NCBI GenBank assembly: GCA_002331385.1
Contig: DCYB01000012.1
Location: forward strand, 248,001-312,000
Direction: 5' to 3'
Length of the DNA: 64,000 nt
From: Comamonadaceae bacterium UBA2121
Lineage (GTDB): Bacteria; Pseudomonadota; Gammaproteobacteria; Burkholderiales; Burkholderiaceae_C
The position numbers were made by a program, and so were the translations under genes. Below, piece by piece: positions 16,517-24,201 of the stretch; within the stretch, counting starts at the first letter, position 1; each line of letters begins with the position of its first letter. The notes beneath the pieces were generated by a model. It was not told the DNA's origin and ran no database searches. It saw only the letters and a list, made by a program, of their open reading frames with translations.

Positions 16517-18678
16517 GGGGCGGTACCTCCGTCGGATCCGGGAAGACCCAACAATTTTGCGCTCAATTGCTCAAATTCCTTGTCAGCGTCCATCGTCTTG
16601 CGATTGGTGGACAGGGCCATCATGGCCTTGGTGCCCGCGGTGCCATCGGCGTTGTCTCGCGCTGGGGTGAACCAGATCCAGATCCGGCGCTCACGCACAT
16701 AAAGCATGGCGAACACACCCAGAATCAGCAATGCGCAGCCAAGATACACGATGTTCCGGCCCGGCGCACGCGCCACCTGGAAAACACTGGCCTGGATCTG
16801 CTCGAAATTGCGCAATTCAAAAAACACTGGAGCGGGATAGAGCTGCACGTCGCTGAGCGACAGCACGGCCTGTGTCATGAAATTTTGCGTTTTTTCGTCG
16901 AAAGGCATCGGCGCAAGGCCGGCCTTCTCGCGCGTGAATTGGGCCAGCTCAAACAATGCGCCATTCAGAATGCGCACCAGCACCTCGCCAGCGCGGCTGC
17001 GCTCGGCCTCGGGCACGTTGGCTTCGATGAAATCGGACACCGCCTGCAGGCCCACCAATTTGCGGCCGTCCTTGGTATCACCCTCGGCGAACAGCGTCAG
17101 GGCGCGCAACGCGGACTGGTGCAGTTGCTCAGCCAATTCCGGCTGCTTGCCGTCGAGCGCCTGCGCCGTGTAGCGGCGCACCGCCTCTTCGCGCGTTGCG
17201 GGATCGGCCAACGCCTGGCGCATGCGCAGGAAGCCATCCATGCCGCCTTCCAGATCGACGGGAACACGCAGGTAGCGGAAGGGATCGGCGGGCGTTTCAC
17301 GCAGGCCCAGCAAATACACCGGCTGGCCATCGCCCGTGTCCACGGGCAGCATGTAATTCACGAATTCACGCGCCTGTCCTGACGCATCGCGCAGCTTGTA
17401 GGTGATGCTCGGGCCCACATTGCGCAGTTCGCGCTTGGTGTTGCTCTTGTTGCCTGCGCCCAGACGCGACTCGATGGAATGGCGTAAATCGACCTTGCGC
17501 ACATCCACCTCGGAGCCATTGGAGCCCGTCATGTTCTCCACGTTCAGCACGCGCAGTGCTGTGAATTCAAGCGTGGCAGGCTGACCGCCAATTTCCTGCG
17601 CCGGCAGTTTCAGCGAGCCGCCGATTTCGCCATCCACCACAAAGGGGCGAATACCCGGCACCAGCCCGCGCGCCTGCAATTGCACCCGGGAGCCGCCATC
17701 GTCAAAGCTCGATTGGTAAATTTCCACGCCCTTGTAGCTGGCCGGATGGTTCACTTCCACCCGCGCAGGCACCTTTTCGCCCGTTTCCTTGTCGTGGATG
17801 ACAATGTCGCTCGCGAAGAGCTTGGGCATGCCGGTGGAGTAATACTCCACGATGAACTTCTTCAGTTCGATGGCGAAAGGCAACTCCTGCAGCAACACAC
17901 CATCGGACTGGTTCAGGATCGCCGTGCTCGATTGTGTGCCCTCGGTCACCAGCAGATTGCCACGGTAGGTCGGATTCTTTTCAGAGAGCCGGTGCTTGTC
18001 AGGCACATCGGAAATCATGCCACCGCCCGCGAAGGGCGTCTTGCCGCCCATGAGCATGTGCGCGCGCACGATCAGGTCACCGTCAAACAGACCGCCCAGG
18101 CAAATCAGCACGATGGCACTGTGCGCCGCGATGTAGCCGATCTTGTTGGCCGCCCCCGCTTTGGCCGCGAGCATCCAGCCCGTTCCGGGACCTGCTTCGG
18201 TGTCGCGCTGCTGCAGCTTGACCTTCCAGCCGCCCGTCACCAGCAGCTTGCCGAGACGCTGCGCCTCGGCCTCGGGCGCTCCGGCCAGATCATTGCTGGC
18301 CTTGTGGTGAAACGCGTTGAGGCTCTTTTCGCGGATGTTTTCCTTGTAGGTGCGCAGGTCCGCCAGATATTTCGGCGTATGGCGCGCGATGCACAGCGAC
18401 GTGCTCACCACCAGAAACGCGAGGATCAATAGGAACCACCACGCGCTGTATACCGCGTTGAGCTTGAGCGCGAGAAACAGGTCCGCCCAGAATGGGCCGA
18501 ACTGGTTCACATAATTCGACGCTGGCTCATGCTGCTTGAGCACCGTGCCGATCACCGAGGCAATGCAGATGACGGTGAGCAGCGAGATGGCAAAGCGCAT
18601 CGACGCCAGCAGTTCTGTCAGGGAACGCCAATTCGGGGAGCGCGAGGACTCGAAGGATTCGGAAACGGCGTCGGGCAT
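16513..18678 (-). CDS. resB: Cytochrome c biogenesis protein ResB
   Basis: A 721-residue partner of CcsB in system II cytochrome c maturation. Transmembrane segments lie at about 28-50, 75-97, 178-197 and 648-667. A large periplasmic domain between the third and fourth carries the heme-delivery function. The N-terminal sequence SMRFAISLLTVICIASVIGT is characteristic. It overlaps ccsB by four bases (ATGA). The start lies only about 18 bases from a terminator placed between it and the cytochrome gene upstream. Confidence 0.95.
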   Translation of the reverse strand: MPDAVSESFESSRSPNWRSLTELLASMRFAISLLTVICIASVIGTVLKQHEPASNYVNQFGPFWADLFLALKLNAVYSAWWFLLILAFLVVSTSLCIARHTPKYLADLRTYKENIREKSLNAFHHKASNDLAGAPEAEAQRLGKLLVTGGWKVKLQQRDTEAGPGTGWMLAAKAGAANKIGYIAAHSAIVLICLGGLFDGDLIVRAHMLMGGKTPFAGGGMISDVPDKHRLSEKNPTYRGNLLVTEGTQSSTAILNQSDGVLLQELPFAIELKKFIVEYYSTGMPKLFASDIVIHDKETGEKVPARVEVNHPASYKGVEIYQSSFDDGGSRVQLQARGLVPGIRPFVVDGEIGGSLKLPAQEIGGQPATLEFTALRVLNVENMTGSNGSEVDVRKVDLRHSIESRLGAGNKSNTKRELRNVGPSITYKLRDASGQAREFVNYMLPVDTGDGQPVYLLGLRETPADPFRYLRVPVDLEGGMDGFLRMRQALADPATREEAVRRYTAQALDGKQPELAEQLHQSALRALTLFAEGDTKDGRKLVGLQAVSDFIEANVPEAERSRAGEVLVRILNGALFELAQFTREKAGLAPMPFDEKTQNFMTQAVLSLSDVQLYPAPVFFELRNFEQIQASVFQVARAPGRNIVYLGCALLILGVFAMLYVRERRIWIWFTPARDNADGTAGTKAMMALSTNRKTMDADKEFEQLSAKLLGLPGSDGGTAP

Positions 18679-18696
18679 GGAAGCTGGAACGTGAAT

Positions 18697-18743
18697 AAAA
18701 CAAAGGGCGGGCGATCGACGTAATGCACGTGATGCGCCCGCCC
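18697..18743 (-). terminator. Terminator between the cytochrome c gene and resB
   Basis: Perfect 9-bp GC stem (18705-18713 with 18735-18743) with a 21-base loop that can fold further on ACGT repeats. On the minus strand it is followed by TTTGTTTT. It lies about 75 bases past the cytochrome stop and immediately before resB. Confidence 0.85.
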
Positions 18744-18819
18744 GTATTGGGTGTGATTATCGGCGGATGGTTCCGTGGGGTTTCCCCTCTACCCGGATTC
18801 GGCCAGAGGGAAATCCTGA

Positions 18820-19446
18820 TTAACGCAGGCCGGCGATATAGTCGGAAACGGCCTTGATTTCACGATCATTCAGCTTGGCCGAAACCTGCGTCATGATCTG
18901 GTTGTTGCCACGCTTGCCGTCACGGAAATCCACCAGTTGTTTGACCGTGTAGTCAGCATGTTGACCGCTGATGCGCGGATACTGCGCCGGGATGCCAGCG
19001 CCGTTAGGGCTATGGCAACCTGCGCATGCAGCGATATTTCGTTCCTGAATACCGCCGCGATAAATTTTTTCACCCAGACTCACCAGTGCCTTGTCCTTGG
19101 CGAAACCGGGCTTGGCAGACTTAGAAGCCAGCCACCACGAGACGTTGCGCATGTCATCCTCGGACAACAAGCCCGCCATACCCTTCATCACAGGATCGTC
19201 ACGCTTGCCAGACTTGAATTCCAACAATTGCTTCACCAAGTATTCGGGGTGCTGCTGGGCCAGAACCGGATTGGCAGCGATCGTTGAGTTTCCATCCGCG
19301 GCATGACAAGCTACACACACGGCAAAGCTCGCCTCGCCCTTGGCGAGATCGGGCTTCGCAGGTTGCGCGGACGCACCAGCAGCGAAGGAAGGAATGGCGG
19401 TCACGGCGACCGAACAAGCCATCACCAATGAGGCAAGCAACTTCAT
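18820..19446 (-). CDS. Di-heme cytochrome c (c4 type)
   Basis: A 208-residue periplasmic cytochrome with two class I heme domains, each about 90 residues. The signal peptide ends near FAAGA (residues 21-25). Heme-binding motifs are CVACH (44-48) and CAGCH (141-145). Met residues in VMKGMAG and QIMTQ are candidate axial ligands. The start at 19446 excludes an upstream extension with no signal-peptide character. Cytochrome c4 passes electrons to terminal oxidases. Its position next to resB-ccsB fits, since those genes mature such cytochromes. It is divergent from engB. Confidence 0.93.
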   Translation of the reverse strand: MKLLASLVMACSVAVTAIPSFAAGASAQPAKPDLAKGEASFAVCVACHAADGNSTIAANPVLAQQHPEYLVKQLLEFKSGKRDDPVMKGMAGLLSEDDMRNVSWWLASKSAKPGFAKDKALVSLGEKIYRGGIQERNIAACAGCHSPNGAGIPAQYPRISGQHADYTVKQLVDFRDGKRGNNQIMTQVSAKLNDREIKAVSDYIAGLR

Positions 19447-19530
19447 ATCGAGGGTTCTTATCTGATGAGTGCGAAACTCTGCCATTCTACAATGAGGGGC
19501 TTTTAGCGCCAGCCCTTGGAAACCCGACAT

Positions 19531-20292
19531 ATGTCAATTAAAACGCAGTTGCCAGTTGCAGAATCTGCGACGAATGCAGTACCCGACGCCAAACAGGCGC
19601 TGGGATGGATGCATACGGCACGATTTCTCACAACCGCAGCGCAACTCGATCAACTTCCGACAGTGGACGTTCCCGAGATTGCGTTCGTGGGTCGATCCAA
19701 TGCCGGCAAGTCCACCTGCATCAACACGCTCACGCAGCAAAAGCAGTTGGCTTTTGCGTCGAAAAAGCCGGGCCGCACCCAACACATCAACTTGTTTGCG
19801 TTGGGTCGGCAAGGTGTGACCGATGCCGTGCTGGCCGACCTGCCCGGCTACGGCTACGCCGCCGTGTCGCGCTCGGACAAACTGCGCTGGCAGCGCGTCA
19901 TGCTCAACTATCTGGTGAGCCGCCCCGGCCTCACGGGCATTGTCCTGCTATGCGATCCGCGTCTGGGCATGACCGAGCTGGACGAAGCCCTGCTCGAAGC
20001 GGTACGCCCGCGCGTGGAGCAAGGTCTCAAATTCCTCGTGATTCTGACCAAGGCCGACAAGCTCACCCGCAGCGAGCAAGCCAAGGCGCTGTCCATCACG
20101 CGTCTGAACGCTGGCGGCGGCGAGGTCCGGCTCTTTTCCGCGCTCAAGAAACAAGGCGTGGATGATGTGGCCCAGTTGCTGTGGCAATGGACGCATCCAG
20201 TCGCCCCGACCGCGCCTGAAACGCCTGACAGCGCAGCAGCGGCATCTCCAGAGAGCGACGCCTCACAGCTCGACGAACCCGGCGAGGACTGA
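19531..20292 (+). CDS. engB: Ribosome biogenesis GTPase EngB/YihA
   Basis: A 253-residue TrmE-Era-EngA-EngB-type GTPase needed for large ribosomal subunit assembly. G1 is GRSNAGKST (54-62), G3 is DLPGYG (103-108) and G4 is TKAD. The start at 19531 follows TACAAT at 19488-19493, a likely -10 element. The C-terminal 35 residues are an acidic, Ala/Pro-rich tail not needed for the fold. Confidence 0.96.
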   Translation: MSIKTQLPVAESATNAVPDAKQALGWMHTARFLTTAAQLDQLPTVDVPEIAFVGRSNAGKSTCINTLTQQKQLAFASKKPGRTQHINLFALGRQGVTDAVLADLPGYGYAAVSRSDKLRWQRVMLNYLVSRPGLTGIVLLCDPRLGMTELDEALLEAVRPRVEQGLKFLVILTKADKLTRSEQAKALSITRLNAGGGEVRLFSALKKQGVDDVAQLLWQWTHPVAPTAPETPDSAAAASPESDASQLDEPGED

Positions 20293-20313
20293 GTCCGGCG
20301 CGCTGCGCAAGGA

Positions 20314-21186
20314 TCAGTACAAGGACGGCTGCTCCGGTGGCCGCGTCTTGAAGCGCTTGTGCACCCAGTAATACTGCGCAGGCATGGTCCTGATCGCGGC
20401 CTCCAGTTCGCGATTCATGCGGGCGGTGTCGGCCTCGGCATCGCGCGTGGGAAAGTCCTCCCATGGCGCAGTCAGGCGCGCCACGTAGCCGTCTTTCGTC
20501 ATCTCGGTATACAGCCCCATCACTTTGGCCCGCCCCAAGTGGGCGAAGCGCGAAAGCGATGGAATGGTGGCCGTTTGCGGCACCGCGAAGAACGGCACGA
20601 AAATGGAATCCTTCCTGCCGTAATCCATGTCCGGCAACAGATACAGCAGGCCTCCATGGCGCAAGCAGGAAATGATGGGCTTGACCCCGTCGGCCCGGTT
20701 AAGCATGCGCGAGTTGCCAAAGCGTTGCCGCCCAGCCTTGAACCACGCATCGAGCACCGGGTCGGGATTGGTGGCAGAAATGGAAGTGAACTCGCGCGTC
20801 GCGTTCAGCGGCAACACGAGCCCGCCCGCGTCCATGCTGTAGAAATGCGGCGCAAAGATGATGATGGGCTGGTCCGCTTGCAATTCGTGCACTGGCCCTT
20901 CCAGCTTTACCCGATCGCGCACCAGTTGCTCCGAGCCAAGCCACAGCCAACTGCGGTCCAGGAACGTCTGGCAAAACACCTCGAACGTTTCCTTGGCCCA
21001 GGCATGCCGTTGCGCCTCGGGCACTTCCGGGAAGCACAGTTCGAGATTGCGCAAGGCAATCTTGCGGCGCCGCCCAGCGACCATGAATGCCAGCCGACCG
21101 ATGCCCTTGCCCAAACCGCGCAGCACCGGCAAAGGCAGCTTCGCCAGCAGGTGCATCGACGCGACGCCCACCCGGCTCCAACTCAT
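20314..21186 (-). CDS. LpxL/LpxM-family lipid A acyltransferase (second gene)
   Basis: A 290-residue inner-membrane late acyltransferase of lipid A synthesis. ATG 21186 overlaps the upstream gene's stop (ATGA). The catalytic HX4D motif is His114 to Asp119 in APHFYSMDAGG. Other family features are RKIALRNLELCFPE near residue 42 and LLPDMDYGRKDSIFVPFF, which matches the acyl-chain and phosphate binding region. It is one of a tandem pair. Which of LpxL, LpxM or LpxP it corresponds to cannot be settled by eye. Confidence 0.88.
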   Translation of the reverse strand: MSWSRVGVASMHLLAKLPLPVLRGLGKGIGRLAFMVAGRRRKIALRNLELCFPEVPEAQRHAWAKETFEVFCQTFLDRSWLWLGSEQLVRDRVKLEGPVHELQADQPIIIFAPHFYSMDAGGLVLPLNATREFTSISATNPDPVLDAWFKAGRQRFGNSRMLNRADGVKPIISCLRHGGLLYLLPDMDYGRKDSIFVPFFAVPQTATIPSLSRFAHLGRAKVMGLYTEMTKDGYVARLTAPWEDFPTRDAEADTARMNRELEAAIRTMPAQYYWVHKRFKTRPPEQPSLY

Positions 21187-22058
21187 TGCCCCTCCTCCGT
21201 TGACGCCGGCGCTGACTGCTGAGGCGACAGCTTGTCTACGCGCGGCTGCTTGTAGCGCCCGTAACCCCAGAGATACTGCCTTGGACACGCACGGATCGTG
21301 CGCTCCATGGCGGCATTGATTTCCTGCACGGCAACCTCCAACCCGGACGACAACGGCGGCGCCAACTCTTCCAGATACAACGTGAATCCTCGCCCCCACG
21401 GCTGTCGCTCACAGCGCGCCAGGATCACCGTGGCGCCGGTCTGCAACGCAAGGCGCGCGGCCAGCGTCATGGTATAGGCATCCCGACCAAAAAATGGTGA
21501 CCATACGCCCAGACCCTGTGGTGGTACCTGGTCCGGCAACAAACCAACCGCCGCCCCCGTGCGCAGCGCCTTGATCATCTGGCGCACGCCCGACAAGGTG
21601 GTGGGCACCGCCTTCACGCCGGACCGGTTGCGCGCGGTCTCCAGAATGTGCGCGAGCCACGCCTGACGCGCAGGCCGATACAGCACCGTGATCTCGCCGT
21701 GCGTTGCTCCCCATTGCTGCGCGGCACATTGGACAGACAACTCAAAGCACCCGATATGCGGCGTGAGAAACACCACGCCCTTGCCGGCAGCGTAGGCACG
21801 CTCCACACACGCCTGGTTGACTAGCGTGTAGTGCGGCAAGCGGCCGAGCCAGATTTTGGGCATCTCGAACACCATGCGACCAGCGTGACCCACCGCAGCC
21901 CTGACTTCGCCAAACGAATATCCCGCTTGTGCAGCGTTGGCAACAAAGCGCCGCCGGTAGGTGGGCGAGAGCGCAAACGTCACCCAACCCATGGCCGCGC
22001 CAAGCGCGTGCAGCAGACCGAGAGGCCATACAGAAAGAAGGCGAAAAAGGAAAAGCAT
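21183..22058 (-). CDS. LpxL/LpxM-family lipid A acyltransferase (first gene)
   Basis: A 291-residue protein of the lysophospholipid/lipid A acyltransferase family. It starts with a hydrophobic segment (MLFLFRLLSVWPLGLLHALG). The HX4E catalytic motif is His101 to Glu106 in TPHIGCFELS, and LLPDQVPPQGLGVWSPFFG is the conserved substrate-binding block. It is the promoter-proximal gene of a two-gene unit that diverges from metK, with start codons 130 bases apart. The predicted metK -10 abuts its own start codon. Confidence 0.88.
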   Translation of the reverse strand: MLFLFRLLSVWPLGLLHALGAAMGWVTFALSPTYRRRFVANAAQAGYSFGEVRAAVGHAGRMVFEMPKIWLGRLPHYTLVNQACVERAYAAGKGVVFLTPHIGCFELSVQCAAQQWGATHGEITVLYRPARQAWLAHILETARNRSGVKAVPTTLSGVRQMIKALRTGAAVGLLPDQVPPQGLGVWSPFFGRDAYTMTLAARLALQTGATVILARCERQPWGRGFTLYLEELAPPLSSGLEVAVQEINAAMERTIRACPRQYLWGYGRYKQPRVDKLSPQQSAPASTEEGQ

Positions 22059-22064
22059 TAGAAT
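22059..22064 (+). promoter_or_regulatory. Candidate -10 element of metK
   Basis: TAGAAT (five of six to consensus) at 22059-22064. It predicts a transcript start near 22071, exactly at the foot of the riboswitch P1 stem. No good -35 is visible 17 bases upstream, so it may need an activator. Confidence 0.5.
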
Positions 22065-22071
22065 AGATGAT

Positions 22072-22124
22072 CGTCGCTAACTTAATGAGCAACTTGCAGA
22101 GCGACGTTAAACAAAACTGCTAAA
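22072..22124 (+). ncRNA. SAM-II-like riboswitch aptamer in the metK leader
   Basis: P1 is a perfect 7-bp stem (CGTCGCT 22072-22078 with AGCGACG 22100-22106). The loop contains TTGCA (22094-22098) just before the P1 3' strand. Directly after P1 come GTTAAA (22106-22111) and GCTAAA (22119-22124). This order of stem, TTGCA, GTTAAA and GCTAAA is the conserved core of SAM-II (SAM-alpha) and the related SAM-V class. A pseudoknot pairing AGCA (22088-22091) with TGCT (22118-22121) is possible. The target gene is SAM synthetase, the expected feedback target. Core motifs are seen directly; ligand identity is inferred. Confidence 0.78.
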
Positions 22125-22183
22125 GCGTTCGCCAAAGCTCCTCAGCTTGGGCAACGCCCCAAAAGCTGACATTACAGGAGTTT
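22125..22183 (+). promoter_or_regulatory. Apparent expression platform of the metK leader
   Basis: Two mutually exclusive folds are visible. Fold A pairs GCGTT (22125-22129) with AACGC (22153-22157) and AAGCT (22135-22139) with AGCTT (22144-22148). Fold B pairs CAGCTT (22143-22148) with AAGCTG (22163-22168) and GGGC (22149-22152) with GCCC (22156-22159). It leaves AAGCTCCT (22135-22142) free to pair with AGGAGTTT (22176-22183), which contains the metK Shine-Dalgarno AGGAG. Fold A would expose the ribosome binding site and fold B would hide it. Base pairing is exact apart from one G-U pair; the switching is inferred. Confidence 0.65.
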
Positions 22184-22188
22184 ATTCA

Positions 22189-23376
22189 ATGGCGAGCGAC
22201 TTTCTCTTCACATCGGAATCCGTATCTGAAGGCCATCCCGACAAGGTGGCTGACCAGATCTCCGATGCCATTCTGGACGCTATTTTCGCCCAAGACCCAT
22301 ACAGCCGCGTTGCAGCTGAAACACTGACCAACACTGGTCTGGTGGTATTGGCTGGCGAAATCACCACCGGCGCGAACGTGGACTACATCCAGGTGGCGCG
22401 CGACACCATCAAGAGCATCGGTTACGACAACACCGAATACGGCATTGACTACAAGGGCTGTGCCGTGATGGTGGCCTACGACAAGCAAAGTCAGGACATC
22501 GCACAAGGCGTGGACAAGGCCAGCGACGACGAGCTCAATATCGGCGCTGGCGACCAGGGCCTGATGTTCGGTTACGCCTGCGACGAAACGCCCGAGCTGA
22601 TGCCCGCGCCGATCTACTACGCGCACCGCCTCGTGGAGCGCCAAGCGCAGTTGCGCAAGGACGGCCGTCTGCCCTTCCTGCGTCCTGACGCCAAGAGCCA
22701 GGTGACCATGCGCTATGTGGATGGCAAGCCACACAGCATCGACACAGTGGTGCTGTCCACGCAGCACAGCCCCGACCAATCCGAGTCGGCCACGAAGATG
22801 AAGGCCAGCTTCACCGAAGCCATCATCGAAGAAATCATCAAGCCCGTGCTGCCCAAGGAATGGCTGCTGGACACCAAATTCCTGATCAACCCCACAGGCC
22901 GCTTCGTCGTTGGCGGTCCGCAAGGTGACTGCGGCCTGACAGGTCGCAAGATCATCGTGGACACCTACGGTGGTGCGTGCCCGCATGGCGGCGGCGCCTT
23001 CTCCGGCAAGGATCCAACGAAGGTGGACCGCTCTGCCGCCTACGCCGCACGCTACGTTGCCAAGAACGTGGTGGCCGCAGGTCTGGCGCGCCAGTGCCAG
23101 GTGCAGGTGGCCTACGCGATCGGCGTGGCTCGTCCGATGAACATCACCGTATACACCGAAGGCACAGGCGTGATTCCGGATGCGGAAATCGCCAAGCTGG
23201 TGGCCGCGCATTTCGATCTGCGCCCCCGCGGCATCATCGAGATGCTCGACCTGCTGCGCCCGATCTACGCCAAGACTGCCGCCTACGGTCACTTTGGCCG
23301 CGAAGAGCCCGAGTTCACCTGGGAAAAGACCGACAAGGTCGCCGTCCTGCGCGCAGCCGCTGGCCTACCAGTTTGA
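22189..23376 (+). CDS. metK: S-adenosylmethionine synthetase
   Basis: Makes SAM from methionine and ATP. The start ATG at 22189 gives MASDFLFTSESVSEGHPDKVADQ, nine bases after AGGAG. The family motifs GHPDK (ATP binding), GAGDQGLMFGYA and the glycine-rich loop in GGAFSGKDPTKVDRSAAYAARY are intact. The length of 395 residues is normal. The leader carries a SAM-II-like riboswitch. A 7-bp hairpin without a T run (23437-23455) lies about 60 bases after the stop. Confidence 0.98.
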   Translation: MASDFLFTSESVSEGHPDKVADQISDAILDAIFAQDPYSRVAAETLTNTGLVVLAGEITTGANVDYIQVARDTIKSIGYDNTEYGIDYKGCAVMVAYDKQSQDIAQGVDKASDDELNIGAGDQGLMFGYACDETPELMPAPIYYAHRLVERQAQLRKDGRLPFLRPDAKSQVTMRYVDGKPHSIDTVVLSTQHSPDQSESATKMKASFTEAIIEEIIKPVLPKEWLLDTKFLINPTGRFVVGGPQGDCGLTGRKIIVDTYGGACPHGGGAFSGKDPTKVDRSAAYAARYVAKNVVAAGLARQCQVQVAYAIGVARPMNITVYTEGTGVIPDAEIAKLVAAHFDLRPRGIIEMLDLLRPIYAKTAAYGHFGREEPEFTWEKTDKVAVLRAAAGLPV

Positions 23377-23631
23377 TGTAAGCCGCTGCGCCTGACAGAT
23401 CTGGGTACACCGCCCGCGCCGCCGTCCCGCCTGCGCGGTGTCCCGTCTGGACACCCTCGCGTGCGGGCTGGCGCGCCGGCTAACAAGCCAGCTTGGCCCA
23501 GCGATCACGCTGTCATACTTTGCCTACGCGAACTATCTGTCTGCACCCACCGAAGCCCCCTCAGCCGGGACGTAAGCTGACCCCATTCAATCATCGTTGA
23601 TGCTTTTCAACAGGATTTTCAGGAGGTTTTC

Positions 23632-23805
23632 ATGCTCAAGTGGGCCATCATATTTGCGATCGTTTCGCTCGTTGCCGGTGTATTCGGTTTCACCGGTGTT
23701 GCTGCAGGCGCAGCCAGCATCGCCAAGGTGCTGTTCTTTATCTTCCTTGTGATCGCCGTCATTTTCGTCGTGCTCGCGATTCTGGGAATAGGCGCCATCG
23801 GATAG
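23632..23805 (+). CDS. DUF1328 (UPF0391) small membrane protein
   Basis: A 57-residue protein, MLKWAIIFAIVSLVAGVFGF at the N-terminus, with two hydrophobic helices separated by TGVAAGAASIAK. The length and pattern match the UPF0391/DUF1328 family (E. coli YtjA type). AGGAGG at 23621-23626 gives an excellent start at 23632. The function of the family is unknown; it is widespread in proteobacteria. A terminator follows 22 bases after the stop, so the gene is probably transcribed alone or as the end of the metK region. Confidence 0.88.
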   Translation: MLKWAIIFAIVSLVAGVFGFTGVAAGAASIAKVLFFIFLVIAVIFVVLAILGIGAIG

Positions 23806-23827
23806 AAAACCCATCCCGTATAGAAAT

Positions 23828-23858
23828 AGGCCTGCCCGAATGGGTAGGCCTTTCTTTT
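23828..23858 (+). terminator. Terminator of the DUF1328 gene
   Basis: AGGCCTGCCC (23828-23837) pairs with GGGTAGGCCT (23842-23851) with one G-T pair and a GAAT loop, followed by TTCTTTT. Confidence 0.9.
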
Positions 23859-24201
23859 AGCTTCAACCGATCTCGTACATTCACTCTAATTGAAAAAAAC
23901 TATATTCCACGAAATAAACTCATAAAAAGAAGCAAGCACTCACATTCAGGCTTCTGACAGCATTAATATGGAGCTTCGCATTACTCTCTACAGGGGATTT
24001 TGGGAAATCACTTCAAAAATGCAGGAAGTCCGCTTTGATCGCTGGGTCCAAAAAACCTTCCATTTACGCGCGTTGCTCATTGCAGTAAATATTTACAAAG
24101 CTGGCCTTCGCAGATAGCCCACCGCATTCTGGCGCTTTGTCGGATTCTCCCTGAACTCCGTTAATTGCAAGTATTTGATTAATGGTGTGAGGAGTTATTA
24201 A
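23859..24201. other. AT-rich intergenic region upstream of cstA
   Basis: About 340 bases without a convincing gene. A 49-codon ORF (23968-24117) exists but has no ribosome binding site or recognisable relatives by eye. The cstA ribosome binding site GAGGAG is at 24189-24194. No clear promoter or operator was identified; the length and AT content suggest regulatory DNA for cstA. Confidence 0.5.

Noticed and set aside
22125..22168. Reading the metK leader hairpins as a transcription terminator
   Set aside because: Neither alternative hairpin is followed by a T run; the pairing with AGGAG points to translational control instead.
23437..23455. Hairpin after metK as intrinsic terminator
   Set aside because: Perfect 7-bp stem but followed by CTCGCG rather than T residues; kept only as a note in the metK entry.
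23968..24117. 49-codon plus-strand ORF between DUF1328 and cstA
   Set aside because: No ribosome binding site, no recognisable family, ordinary AT-rich intergenic DNA; cannot be supported as a gene.
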